Positions 33,030-41,877 of a stretch of 64,000 nt of DNA are shown here, piece after piece. The stretch is from Labrys okinawensis. Lineage in GTDB: Bacteria > Pseudomonadota > Alphaproteobacteria > Rhizobiales > Labraceae. Location: contig NZ_PUEJ01000005.1 in assembly GCF_002982075.1 (NCBI RefSeq), positions 496,001 to 560,000 on the forward strand. The letters are read 5' to 3'. Below the pieces are notes generated by a model. The model was not told the origin of the DNA. It searched no databases and worked only from the letters and a program-made list of their open reading frames with translations. Made by a program: the position numbers and the translations under genes. Within the stretch, counting starts at the first letter, position 1; every line of letters starts with the position of its first letter.

Positions 33030-34042
33030 ACGCCGATCCGATCCTGCGCCCGTCCCCCATCAGCGCCAGCGTCGATTTCGACGCCGATGGCATCCAGCAC
33101 GGCCATCTGCGCCTGCCCTGGAGCCGGGACGATTCCGCCTGGGGATCGGTGATGATTCCGGTCACGGTGGTGAAGCATGGCGAGGGGCCGACGGCCCTTT
33201 TGACCGGCGCCAATCACGGCGACGAATATGAGGGACCGATCGCCCTGTTCGACCTCGCCCGCACGCTGCGGGCGGAGGCGGTGAGCGGGCGCGTCATCAT
33301 CGTGCCGGCCTTGAACTATCCCGCCTTTCGGGCCGCCAAGCGCACCTCGCCGATCGACAAGGGCAATCTCAATCGCAGCTTCCCCGGGCGCCCGGACGGC
33401 AGCGTCACCGAGAAGATCGCCGACTATGTCACGCGGTCGCTATTGCCTCTGGCCGATATCGTGCTCGACTTCCATTCCGGCGGGCGGACGCTGGATTTCC
33501 TTCCCTATGCCGCAGCGCACGAATTGCCCGACAAGGCGCAGGAAGACCGCTGCTTTGCCGCTGTGGCCGCCTTCTCGGCACCCTGGTCGATGCGCATGAT
33601 CGAGATCGACGCGGTCGGCATGTTCGACACCACGGCCGAGATGGCGGGCAAGGTCTTCGTCACCACCGAGCTCGGCGGCGGCGGCACCGCGACGGCACGC
33701 TCGGCCGGCATCGCCAAGCGCGGAGTCGCCAATCTCCTCAGGCATGCCGGCATCCTGGCGGGACGGCCTGAACTCGGCGAGACGCGTTGGCTCGATATGC
33801 CTTCCTCGGATTGTTTCGGTTTCAGCCCGGAAGAGGGGCTGGTCGAGTTCCTCAAGGATCTCGGCGAGCCCGTGGCCAAGGGAGAAGTCTTCGCTCGTAT
33901 ATATCCGCTCGGCCACACCGGCCTCGCCCCCTACGAGCATCGGGCAGCGCTGGATGGTCTGCTGGCGGCCCGCCATTTCCCCGGCCTCGTCAAGGCCGGT
34001 GACTGTCTCTCGGTGATCGCAACCACCGCGGAGAATGCCTGA
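33026..34042 (+). CDS. doeB: DoeB (EutE), N-acetyl-diaminobutyrate deacetylase
   Basis: Zinc-dependent deacylase of the AstE/AspA (aspartoacylase) family, 338 residues, releasing acetate from N-acetyl-L-2,4-diaminobutyrate. Zinc ligands are His and Glu in GANHGDEYEG and His in VLDFHSGG; the substrate arginine lies in NLNRSFPG. A Glu-rich end of the domain (TTELGGGGTATA) resembles the catalytic loop. The ATG overlaps the doeA stop, ensuring co-translation. The context makes DoeB/EutE the best name. Confidence 0.92.
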   Translation: MNADPILRPSPISASVDFDADGIQHGHLRLPWSRDDSAWGSVMIPVTVVKHGEGPTALLTGANHGDEYEGPIALFDLARTLRAEAVSGRVIIVPALNYPAFRAAKRTSPIDKGNLNRSFPGRPDGSVTEKIADYVTRSLLPLADIVLDFHSGGRTLDFLPYAAAHELPDKAQEDRCFAAVAAFSAPWSMRMIEIDAVGMFDTTAEMAGKVFVTTELGGGGTATARSAGIAKRGVANLLRHAGILAGRPELGETRWLDMPSSDCFGFSPEEGLVEFLKDLGEPVAKGEVFARIYPLGHTGLAPYEHRAALDGLLAARHFPGLVKAGDCLSVIATTAENA

Positions 34043-34103
34043 CAATCGACAACGACCTGCCGGACCCAACCAGGCAGGCAATCATACCAGACAGGAGAAT
34101 GAG

Positions 34104-34958
34104 ATGATGAAACTGCCCCGACTTGCCGGCCTCGCCGGATTGGTTCTCGTCATGAGCGCCGCCAGCGTTCAGGCCACCACTCTCGAGGAGGTCAAGAGCA
34201 ACGGCTTCGTCCGCGCCGTCACGGCCAACGAGGTTCCCTACGGTTTCACCAAGGAAGACGGCACGGCCGCCGGCATTGGTCCGGAGGTGGCCATCGCCGT
34301 CCTCAAGAAGATGGGCGTCAGCGAGATCGCCTGGACGGTCGCGCCGTTCGGTACCCTGATCCCGGGCCTCAAGGCGCGGCGCTATGATTTCGTGGCGGCC
34401 GAGCAGAACATCTCCCCCGACCGCTGCAAGCAGGTCTCCTTCACCGAGCCGAACTCCAGCTATGGCGAAGGCCTCCTGGTCAAGGCCGGCAATCCCAAGA
34501 AGCTGACGACCTATGCCGACATCGCCAAGGATCCCTCGCTCAAGGTTGCGGTGGTGTCGGGTGCCAACAATATCGACTTTCTGCGCGCCGTCGGGGTCAA
34601 GGACAGCCAGGTCGTCTTCATCCAGGCCAATGCCGACGCCATCGCCACGGTGAAGAGCCGGGCCGACGCCTATGCTGCCACCGAACTGACGGTAGCCAGC
34701 CTGGCCAAGGGCCAGACGGAGGTGGAACAGGTCAAGCCCTTCACCGATCCGGTCGTCAATGGCAAACCGGTGCGTAACTATGGCGGCTTCGCCTTCCGTC
34801 CGGAGGACAAGGACCTGCGCGATGCCTATGACGCCGCCCTGGTGGAGTTCCGCAAGAGCGACGAGTACAAGGCGATCCTCACCAATTACGGGTTGAGCGA
34901 GGCCAGCATCAAGGCCGCGGCCGAAAAGAAGGTCGCGGATCTCTGCGCAGGCAAGTAG
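34104..34958 (+). CDS. ehuB: EhuB, ectoine/hydroxyectoine-binding protein
   Basis: Periplasmic solute-binding protein of an ABC importer for ectoine and hydroxyectoine, 284 residues. The signal peptide is MMKLPRLAGLAGLVLVMSAA with cleavage near SVQA, and the mature domain has the polar amino-acid-binding fold (VPYGFTKEDGTAAGIGPEVA, VAPFGTLIPGLKARRYD). AGGAG lies seven bases before the ATG at 34104. It follows doeB by 61 bases and precedes the permeases. A high-copy binding protein followed by a structured intergenic repeat suggests differential expression. Confidence 0.9.
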   Translation: MMKLPRLAGLAGLVLVMSAASVQATTLEEVKSNGFVRAVTANEVPYGFTKEDGTAAGIGPEVAIAVLKKMGVSEIAWTVAPFGTLIPGLKARRYDFVAAEQNISPDRCKQVSFTEPNSSYGEGLLVKAGNPKKLTTYADIAKDPSLKVAVVSGANNIDFLRAVGVKDSQVVFIQANADAIATVKSRADAYAATELTVASLAKGQTEVEQVKPFTDPVVNGKPVRNYGGFAFRPEDKDLRDAYDAALVEFRKSDEYKAILTNYGLSEASIKAAAEKKVADLCAGK

Positions 34959-35041
34959 CCGGCGCTGGGTCGACACACAGTGTCGGGGTGGGTGGGGTGA
35001 CCTTTTCACAAAATGAGAGGTCACAATCGTCAAAACTAGCG

Positions 35042-35100
35042 GCTTCTCACCCCGCACCGGCCTTCAGGCCGATCCTCCCCCTGCAGGGGGAGGTAAGACC
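35042..35100. repeat. Intergenic palindromic element inside the ehu operon
   Basis: Contains GGCC TTCA GGCC (35059-35070) and a perfect 20-base palindrome from 35074 to 35093 (arms CCTCCCCCTG / CAGGGGGAGG). It lies between ehuB and ehuC, where the surrounding genes are otherwise closely packed. Such elements are frequent in Rhizobiales genomes and can stabilise or terminate mRNA. Confidence 0.75.
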
Positions 35101-35134
35101 ATGCCAAGCCTCGAGCAACCGACGAGGGAGCCTC

Positions 35135-35800
35135 ATGCATTGGATCTCCTATCTGCCCGCCCTCGGCCGGGGCGCGCTGATCACCGCCGAGATCACCCTG
35201 GCCTCGCTGGCCATCGGCGCCTTCCTGGCCTTCCTGGCCGGGATCGTCAGGGTCGAGGGCGGGCGCATCCTGTCCATCATCGCGCTTTGCTATACCGAGT
35301 TGTTCCGCGGCACCTCGCTCCTGGTGCAGCTGTTCTGGTTCTATTACGCCCTGCCTCTGGTCGGCTTTTCCTTCTCGCCGGTGTCCACCGGCATCCTGGT
35401 GCTCTCGATGCATGTCGGCGCCTATGGCTCGGAGATCGTGCGGGCCGGCCTCAAATCGGTGCCGCAACAGCAGCATGAGGCGGCCCGGGCCCTGAATTTC
35501 GGCCCGGTGCACAAATTGCTGCACATCACGCTGCCGCAGGCCATCGTCGAAATGATGCCGGCCTTCGGCAACCTCGCCATCGAGACCTTGAAGCTCTCCT
35601 CGCTGGTGTCCTTCATCTCGATCGCGGACATGACCTTCCGGGCGCAGACCCTGCGCAACCTGACGCAGGACAGCACCACGATCTACACCCTCACTCTCGT
35701 CGGCTACTTCCTGATGTCGCTGGTGATCATGGTTGCCATGCGCTTCCTGGAACGCCTGGCGCGTCGCGGCGCTGCCTTTCCGAAGGCGGTGCAATCATGA
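35135..35800 (+). CDS. ehuC: EhuC, ectoine ABC permease
   Basis: Inner-membrane permease of a polar amino-acid-type ABC importer, 221 residues with about five helices. The EAA loop reads EAARALNFGPVHKLLHITLP (near residues 130-150), the contact with the ATPase, and LFRGTSLLVQLFWFYYALP is typical of HisM-type permeases. I chose the ATG at 35135, preceded by GAGGGAG; the reading frame is open upstream through a repeat. It overlaps ehuD (ATGA). It forms the channel together with EhuD for EhuB-delivered ectoine. Confidence 0.9.
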   Translation: MHWISYLPALGRGALITAEITLASLAIGAFLAFLAGIVRVEGGRILSIIALCYTELFRGTSLLVQLFWFYYALPLVGFSFSPVSTGILVLSMHVGAYGSEIVRAGLKSVPQQQHEAARALNFGPVHKLLHITLPQAIVEMMPAFGNLAIETLKLSSLVSFISIADMTFRAQTLRNLTQDSTTIYTLTLVGYFLMSLVIMVAMRFLERLARRGAAFPKAVQS

Positions 35801-36489
35801 TGTACGGCTTCGAATGGGACCCGTCGACACCGCTGACCTACGCGCAGTCGATCCTGCCGATCCTGCTCATCGGCCTCACCGTGACGCTGCAGGCCGCGGC
35901 GGCAGGCTTTGCCATCGCGCTGGTGCTCGGCCTCGTCTTCGCCCTGATGCGGCGCAGCCGCTTTGCCGTGGTGAGCTGGGGAACCGCCTTCGTCGTCGAA
36001 TTCCTGCGCGACACGCCCCTCCTGGTACAGCTCTTCTTTCTCTATTACGTCCTGCCCGACTACGGCATCGCCTTGCCGGCTTTCCTGACGGGCGCGATCG
36101 CGCTCGGCCTGCAATATTCGGCCTATACCTCGGAGGTCTATCGCGGCGGTATAGAGGCAGTGCCGCGCGGCCAGTGGGAGGCCGCCACCGCGCTCAACAT
36201 GTCACGCTGGCAGCTCTACCGGAACGTCATCATCCCCCAGATGGTGCCGCGCATCCTGCCCACCATGGGCAATTACCTGATCGCCATGCTCAAGGAAACG
36301 CCGGTGCTCTCGGTAGTGACCGTGCTGGAAATGCTCGGCCTCGCCAACATGATCGGTGAAAATACCTTCGAATATCTGGTGCCACTGAGCATGGTCGGCA
36401 TCATCTTCCTCATCCTTACCCTGGTCTGTTCCGCCGGTGTCCACCGGCTGGAAAGGGCCTTGCCGAAAGCCGGGATACCGATGCGATGA
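35797..36489 (+). CDS. ehuD: EhuD, ectoine ABC permease
   Basis: Second permease of the importer, 230 residues with about five transmembrane helices. It carries [20 protein letters not shown] and the ATPase-contacting loop [20 protein letters not shown]. The start overlaps ehuC by ATGA and its end overlaps ehuA by ATGA, so ehuC-ehuD-ehuA is translated as a coupled set. EhuC and EhuD form the heterodimeric channel; the substrate is inferred from the flanking doe and eut genes. Confidence 0.9.
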   Translation: MMYGFEWDPSTPLTYAQSILPILLIGLTVTLQAAAAGFAIALVLGLVFALMRRSRFAVVSWGTAFVVEFLRDTPLLVQLFFLYYVLPDYGIALPAFLTGAIALGLQYSAYTSEVYRGGIEAVPRGQWEAATALNMSRWQLYRNVIIPQMVPRILPTMGNYLIAMLKETPVLSVVTVLEMLGLANMIGENTFEYLVPLSMVGIIFLILTLVCSAGVHRLERALPKAGIPMR

Positions 36490-37262
36490 CCGCGAACGCC
36501 CAATCCGACATCATCCGCTTTTCCAATGTGACCAAGCGCTTCGGCACCCTGACGGTTCTGCATGATTTCGATTTCACCGTCGCGCCGGGCGAGAAGGTCT
36601 CGCTGATCGGCCCGTCGGGGTCGGGCAAGACCACGGTGCTGCGCATCCTGATGACGCTCGAGCCCTTTCAGGACGGCACGCTGGAGCTTGGCGGCATCGG
36701 CTATCACGAACCCGGCGGCCACGGCCCCTTCAAGGCCAGCGAGCGGCATCTGCGCCAGATCCGCACGCAGGTCGGCATGGTGTTCCAGAGCTTCAACCTG
36801 TTCCCGCACATGACCGTGCTGCGCAATGTGGTGGAGGCGCCCATTGCCGTGCTCGGCCTGAAGCGGGAGGAAGCGGAATGCCGGGCCCTCGATCTGCTCG
36901 GCATGGTCGGCATGGCCGACAAGAAGGACCATTTTCCCAGCCAGCTTTCCGGCGGCCAGCAGCAGCGCGTCGCCATCGCCCGCGCCCTCGCTATGCGGCC
37001 CCGCGTGCTGCTGTTCGACGAGCCGACATCCGCGCTCGATCCCCAGCTCGTCGGCGAAGTCCTCGGCGTGATCCGCTCGCTGGCCAGCGAGCACGATCTC
37101 ACCATGCTGCTGGTCACCCACGAGATGCGCTTTGCCCGCGAAGTTTCCGATCGCGTCTGCTTCTTCGACAAGGGTCGTATCGTCGAGCAGGGGGAGCCCG
37201 AGCGCATCTTCTCTAGTCCGGAACAGGCGCGAACGCGCGAGTTCCTGCAATCGGTGCTGTGA
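36486..37262 (+). CDS. ehuA: EhuA, ectoine ABC importer ATPase
   Basis: Cytosolic ATPase subunit of the ectoine importer, 258 residues. Motifs are Walker [11 protein letters not shown]-loop [12 protein letters not shown], signature [15 protein letters not shown], Walker [14 protein letters not shown] and the H-loop THEM. All are intact, so it should be active. Its ATG overlaps the ehuD stop. The gene is followed by a long palindromic repeat and then doeC, so the catabolic genes after it may be expressed from read-through or from an internal promoter. Confidence 0.93.
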   Translation: MTANAQSDIIRFSNVTKRFGTLTVLHDFDFTVAPGEKVSLIGPSGSGKTTVLRILMTLEPFQDGTLELGGIGYHEPGGHGPFKASERHLRQIRTQVGMVFQSFNLFPHMTVLRNVVEAPIAVLGLKREEAECRALDLLGMVGMADKKDHFPSQLSGGQQQRVAIARALAMRPRVLLFDEPTSALDPQLVGEVLGVIRSLASEHDLTMLLVTHEMRFAREVSDRVCFFDKGRIVEQGEPERIFSSPEQARTREFLQSVL

Positions 37263-37285
37263 AGCGGCCTTCGTTTGACGTGCGT

Positions 37286-37366
37286 CATTGCGAGCGAAGC
37301 GAAGCAATCCAGGGCCAAGGGGTATCGCGTTTCGGGCTCCTGGATTGCTTCGCTTCTATCGCAATG
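37286..37366. repeat. Intergenic inverted repeat (CATTGCGAGC type)
   Basis: Arms at 37286-37313 and 37339-37366 are 28 bases each and pair at 26 positions; they include GAAGCGAAGCAATCCAGG. Similar CATTGCGAGCGAAGCG repeats occur between genes in many bacteria. It can fold into a strong stem between ehuA and doeC. Confidence 0.85.
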
Positions 37367-37531
37367 CCCCTGGCAGATCGATTGAGCGAAACGCCCCAGA
37401 CAGATGCCGATATTCTGTCGGCGCGACCCGGCAAATACCGAGGCTTTGACGGCGAGGGCAGGGGGGAAGCGAGACATTCTCGCGGCGCCTCGCGCTAACC
37501 TTCAGGACATGACGCCACCGGATTTTCTTCG

Positions 37532-39022
37532 ATGACCGCCACTGCCTTGAAACACACCGGCCATCCCGCCCTCGGCCGGCTCAACGACCGACGACTGCTC
37601 AGGGAACTCGCCTATGTCGACGGCCGCTGGGTCCAGGGCCGGCAAGCTGCGAGCTTCGAGCTGCGGGATCCCGGTTCGGGTACCGTCCTCGCCCATGTCG
37701 CCAGCCTGGGCGCCGAGGAAACGGGCCGGGCGATCGACGCCGCCGCGAGAGCCTTTCCGGCCTGGAAGGCCCTGACACCCCAGGAGCGGTCTGCGCGCCT
37801 GCGCACCTGGCACCAGCTCATCCTTGCCGCGCGCGAGGATCTTGCCCTGCTGATGACGCTCGAACAGGGCAAGCCCCTGGCCGAAAGCCGCGGCGAGATC
37901 GACTATGGCGCCTCCTTCGTCGAATGGTATGCGGAAGAAGCCAAGCGGGTGAACGCCGAGAGCGTGAGCAGCCACCTTCCCGGAGCGCATATGCAGGTTT
38001 CCCGCGAGCCGCTCGGCGTGGCCGCCCTGCTGACGCCCTGGAACTTTCCTTCGGCCATGGTGACCCGCAAGGCGGCGGCAGCCCTGGCGGCCGGCTGCAC
38101 GATCGTGCTTCATCCTTCATCCTATACGCCGCTCTCCGCACTGGCGCTTGCCGAGCTCGCCGAACGGGCGGGCTTGCCCGCGGGCGTCTTCAACGTCGTC
38201 ACGGGCGAGGCGGCTCCGATCGCCCGGCGCCTGTGCGAGGACACCCGCGTTCGGGTGGTCAGCTTCACCGGCTCGACCGAGATCGGACGCCTCATCGCGG
38301 CCCAGTGCGCGCCGAGCGTCAAGCGCCTGGTGATGGAACTTGGCGGCAATGCGCCTCTCATCGTCTTCGATGATTCGGATCTGGATCGCGCAGTCAAAAT
38401 TGCGGTCGATGCGAAATTCGCTACGTCCGGCCAGGACTGTCTCGCGGCCAATCGCATCTTCGTGCAGCGCTCGCTCTATCCGGCTTTCTGCGAGGCTTTC
38501 ACTCGCCGTGCCCGGGAACTCAAGGTCGGACATGGTCTCGAAGAAGAAACCGACATCGGCCCGTTGATGCATGAACGTGCCGTTGCGCGTACCAGGGAGC
38601 GCATCGCCGAGGCCTTGCAGCGGGGCGCCCGCAAGTTGACGGGCGGAGACATTGCGCCCGGATCGCTTTTCGTGGCGCCGACCGTCCTCGCCGACGTCCC
38701 CGACGAGGCCGCCATCATGCAGGAGGAGGTCTTTGCGCCGGTCGCCAGCATCACGCCCTTCGATGAGGAGGACGAAGTGGTGGCGCGTGCCAATGCCACG
38801 GAATATGGCCTCGTCGCCTATGTCGTCACCGAGAATGCCGGCCGGGCGCTGCGCCTCAGCAGTGCGCTCGACTATGGCATGGTGGCCGTCAACCGCGTGA
38901 AGCTGACCGGCGCACCCATCCCTTTCGGCGGCGTCAAACAATCCGGCATGGGGCGCGAAGGTTCACGCCACGGCCTCGAAGCCTTCACCGATCTCAAATA
39001 TACCTGTCTCGACCTCGCTTGA
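37532..39022 (+). CDS. doeC: DoeC, aldehyde dehydrogenase of ectoine catabolism
   Basis: NAD(P)-dependent aldehyde dehydrogenase, 496 residues, placed by context as DoeC, which oxidises aspartate semialdehyde to aspartate at the end of ectoine breakdown. The catalytic cysteine is Cys303 in SGQDCLAANR, and Glu269 in MELGGNAP is the general base. TPWNFPSAMVTRKAAAALAA is the cofactor region. Sequence alone would allow succinate-semialdehyde dehydrogenase. It overlaps doeD slightly in the open frame and is followed by it with an AAGGAG site in between. Confidence 0.88.
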   Translation: MTATALKHTGHPALGRLNDRRLLRELAYVDGRWVQGRQAASFELRDPGSGTVLAHVASLGAEETGRAIDAAARAFPAWKALTPQERSARLRTWHQLILAAREDLALLMTLEQGKPLAESRGEIDYGASFVEWYAEEAKRVNAESVSSHLPGAHMQVSREPLGVAALLTPWNFPSAMVTRKAAAALAAGCTIVLHPSSYTPLSALALAELAERAGLPAGVFNVVTGEAAPIARRLCEDTRVRVVSFTGSTEIGRLIAAQCAPSVKRLVMELGGNAPLIVFDDSDLDRAVKIAVDAKFATSGQDCLAANRIFVQRSLYPAFCEAFTRRARELKVGHGLEEETDIGPLMHERAVARTRERIAEALQRGARKLTGGDIAPGSLFVAPTVLADVPDEAAIMQEEVFAPVASITPFDEEDEVVARANATEYGLVAYVVTENAGRALRLSSALDYGMVAVNRVKLTGAPIPFGGVKQSGMGREGSRHGLEAFTDLKYTCLDLA

Positions 39023-39033
39023 AAGGAGCTGCC

Positions 39034-40416
39034 ATGCTCGACCGCGCCGTTTCCGACAATGAACTCAACGCCTGGGATCGCGACCACTTCTTCCATCCCT
39101 CGACCCATATGGCCCAGCATGCCCGCGGCGAGACACCGAACCGCATCATCACCGGCGCCGAGGGGGTCTACATCACCGACCGCAACGGCAAGAGCAGTCT
39201 GGATGCCTTTGCCGGCCTCTATTGCGTCAATGTCGGCTACGGCCGCACCAAGATCGCCGAGGCGATCGCCGAACAGGCGGCGCAACTGCCCTACTACCAT
39301 GCCTATGTCGGCCATGGCTCCCAGCCGTCGATCACCTTGGCCAAGATGATCATCGACCGAGCGCCGAAGGGCATGAGCCGGGTCTTCTTCGGCCTGTCGG
39401 GTTCGGACGCCAACGAGACCAACATCAAGCTGGTCTGGTACATCAACAATGTGCTGGGGCGGCCTGACAAGAAGAAGATCATCTCGCGCTGGCGCGGCTA
39501 TCATGGTTCGGGCCTCATGTCGGGCAGCCTTACCGGCCTTGCCGCTTTCCACAACCTGTTCGACCTGCCCAAGCCGCCGATCCTGCACACCGAAGCCCCG
39601 TATTATTTCCGCCGGGAGGACCGCTCCCAGAGCGAGGAGCAATTCGCCGATCATTGCGCGGCCAAACTCGAGGAACTGATCCTGGCCGAAGGGCCGGATA
39701 CGATCGCCGCCTTCATCGGCGAGCCCGTACTCGGTACCGGCGGCATCGTGCCGCCACCCCGGACCTATTGGGAAAAGATCCAGGCCGTTCTCAGCAAATA
39801 CGACATCCTCTTGATCGCCGACGAGGTCATCACCGGGTTCGGCCGGCTCGGCTCGATGTTCGGCTCGGATCACTACGGCATCAAGCCTGACCTGATCACC
39901 ATCGCCAAGGGCTTGACCTCCGCCTATGCCCCGCTTTCCGGCGTGATCGTCTCGGAAAAGGTCTGGCGCATTCTCGAGAAGGGTTCGGACGAGTTCGGCC
40001 CGATCGGCCATGGCTGGACCTATTCTTCCCACCCGCTCTGCGCGGCGGCAGGCGTCGCCAATCTCGAACTCGTCGACGAACTCGATCTGGTCGCCAATGC
40101 CGGCAGCGTCGGCGCCTACTTCAAGCAGGCGCTGACGGATGCGCTCGGCGCACACAACCATGTCGGCGAGATCAGGGGCGAGGGATTGATGGCGGCTGTC
40201 GAACTCGTCAAGGATCGTGACGACCGCATCTTCTTCGACGCGTCCGAAAAGGTCGGGCCGCGCGTGGTCGCGGCCATGCTGGAGAACGGCGTGATCGGCC
40301 GCGCCATGCCGCAAGGCGACATCATGGGCTTTGCGCCGCCGCTCTGTCTCACGCGCGAGGAAGCCGACATCGTGGTGTCGGCGGCTGCCAAGGCCGTGAA
40401 ATCGGTGCTGGGGTAA
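39034..40416 (+). CDS. doeD: DoeD, diaminobutyrate aminotransferase
   Basis: Class III aminotransferase, 460 residues, cytosolic PLP enzyme. The PLP lysine is Lys292 in TIAKGLTSAYAPLSG, and the Asp contacting the ring nitrogen is in LIADEVITGFGR. Placed after doeC it matches DoeD, which transaminates 2,4-diaminobutyrate to aspartate semialdehyde. The ATG at 39034 follows AAGGAGCT. The operon ends here: four bases after the stop begins a large palindromic repeat that fills the whole gap to convergent cysK. Confidence 0.88.
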   Translation: MLDRAVSDNELNAWDRDHFFHPSTHMAQHARGETPNRIITGAEGVYITDRNGKSSLDAFAGLYCVNVGYGRTKIAEAIAEQAAQLPYYHAYVGHGSQPSITLAKMIIDRAPKGMSRVFFGLSGSDANETNIKLVWYINNVLGRPDKKKIISRWRGYHGSGLMSGSLTGLAAFHNLFDLPKPPILHTEAPYYFRREDRSQSEEQFADHCAAKLEELILAEGPDTIAAFIGEPVLGTGGIVPPPRTYWEKIQAVLSKYDILLIADEVITGFGRLGSMFGSDHYGIKPDLITIAKGLTSAYAPLSGVIVSEKVWRILEKGSDEFGPIGHGWTYSSHPLCAAAGVANLELVDELDLVANAGSVGAYFKQALTDALGAHNHVGEIRGEGLMAAVELVKDRDDRIFFDASEKVGPRVVAAMLENGVIGRAMPQGDIMGFAPPLCLTREEADIVVSAAAKAVKSVLG

Positions 40417-40419
40417 GAG

Positions 40420-40549
40420 GTCATCCCGTGCGCGCTGCGGCATGCAATGCTGCAGCGCAGACGCGGGATCGCGTTGAATTGCGCTTTTCTCGTCTTGCGG
40501 TCCCGGATCTGCATCGCACCATTTCATGCTGCAATGCGTCCGGGATGAC
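40420..40549. repeat. Large palindromic repeat filling the doeD-cysK gap
   Basis: Starts GTCATCCCG and ends CGGGATGAC, with long imperfectly paired halves (each about 50 bases) and a central bulge. GTCATCCCG...CGGGATGAC repeats are common intergenic elements in Gram-negative genomes. It begins 4 bases after the doeD stop and ends 2 bases before the cysK stop, so it may terminate transcription from both sides. Confidence 0.85.
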
Positions 40550-40551
40550 GC

Positions 40552-41637
40552 TCACGCCGGGAACTGATAGCCCGGCGTCGACTTCGACAGCGCGATCTCC
40601 TCGGCGTCCATTTCCGCCTCGATGCCGTCGAACAGAGGCGTCGTCATATAGCGCTCGCCGGTATCGGGCAGCATGCAGAGGATGACGGAGCCTGCGGGCG
40701 CCTTCTCGGCAATCTGGCGGGCGACGCCGAAGGTGGCTCCGGCCGAAATGCCGACGAAAATGCCTTCCTTCTGGGCCAGGGCCTTCGCCCATTTCACGCC
40801 CTCGGCACCGGCGATCGGAACGAGTTCGTCATAGAGATTGTTGTCGATCGCTTCCTGCAGCACCTTAGGAATGAAGTCCGGCGTCCAGCCCTGGATCGGA
40901 TGCGGCTCGAAGGCGGGGTGGCCGACGGCGGGCGAGCCATCGGCCGTCCGTTCCTGCTTCTGGCCGCTGCCGACCAGCTGGGCATTGGCGGGCTCGCACA
41001 GGACGATGCGCGTCTCCGGCCGCTCCCGGCGCAAGACGCGCCCGACCCCGACGGCGGTACCGCCTGTGCCATAACCGGTGACGAAGACATCGAGCCGCTT
41101 GCCGGCGAAATCGTTGATGATCTCGCGCGCGGTCGTCGCCTCATGGATGGCGGCATTGGCCTCGGTCTCGAACTGATGGGCCAGGAACCAGCCATTGGCC
41201 TCGGCCAGTTCCACCGCCTTGCGATACATGCCGAAGCCCTTCTGGGCGCGCGGCGTCAGCACCACCTTGGCGCCGAGCATGCGCATGAGCTTGCGGCGCT
41301 CGATGGAGAAACTGTCCGCCATGGTGACGACCAGCGGATAGCCTTTCTGCGCACAAACCATGGCAAGGCCGATGCCGGTATTGCCGCTGGTCGCCTCGAC
41401 CACGGTCATGCCCGGCTTCAGCGCGCCGGTGCGCTCGCCATGCTCGATGATGCTGAGCGCCAGCCTGTCCTTCACCGACGCGGCCGGATTGAAGAACTCC
41501 GCCTTGACATAGATCGTGGCGTGATCAGGGGCCAGGTTGTTGATCTTGATGACGGGTGTGTCGCCCACCGTCTCCAGGATGCTTTCGAAAAGGCGGCCGC
41601 GGCCGGATGTGGTTCTGGACTGGGGCTGTTGTGTCAT
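40552..41637 (-). CDS. cysK: Cysteine synthase (CysK-type)
   Basis: O-acetylserine sulfhydrylase-type fold-type II PLP enzyme, 361 residues, cytosolic, making cysteine from O-acetylserine and sulfide. The PLP lysine is Lys56 in ASVKDRLA, and the substrate loop is ATSGNTGIGLA with the phosphate loop GTGGTAVG. It is longer than typical CysK by about 30-40 residues, mainly at the C-terminus, and could be a CBS-domain-free cystathionine-synthase-like enzyme. Its stop is next to a repeat, and the 240-base upstream region has no recognisable riboswitch. Confidence 0.9.
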   Translation of the reverse strand: MTQQPQSRTTSGRGRLFESILETVGDTPVIKINNLAPDHATIYVKAEFFNPAASVKDRLALSIIEHGERTGALKPGMTVVEATSGNTGIGLAMVCAQKGYPLVVTMADSFSIERRKLMRMLGAKVVLTPRAQKGFGMYRKAVELAEANGWFLAHQFETEANAAIHEATTAREIINDFAGKRLDVFVTGYGTGGTAVGVGRVLRRERPETRIVLCEPANAQLVGSGQKQERTADGSPAVGHPAFEPHPIQGWTPDFIPKVLQEAIDNNLYDELVPIAGAEGVKWAKALAQKEGIFVGISAGATFGVARQIAEKAPAGSVILCMLPDTGERYMTTPLFDGIEAEMDAEEIALSKSTPGYQFPA

Positions 41638-41877
41638 CTCGCCTGTTCCTTGGCTTTTCGGTTCGTCACATTTTGCAAGCGCGTAATAGCATCAAGGCGT
41701 GAGCCGCTCGTGAAGGGGATGGCAAGGTCGGGAAATCGGCGGAGCCACCCAGGCACTTGGCGGTCCCGTCGGAAAAACGGCCGGTCGCCAATATCCTGCA
41801 CCACCATATCCTCACCTTCAATATTTCAACGGGAGAGCCGTCACTCCGTTCCCGTTGCAGACAAGGTGGGGCCAGCT

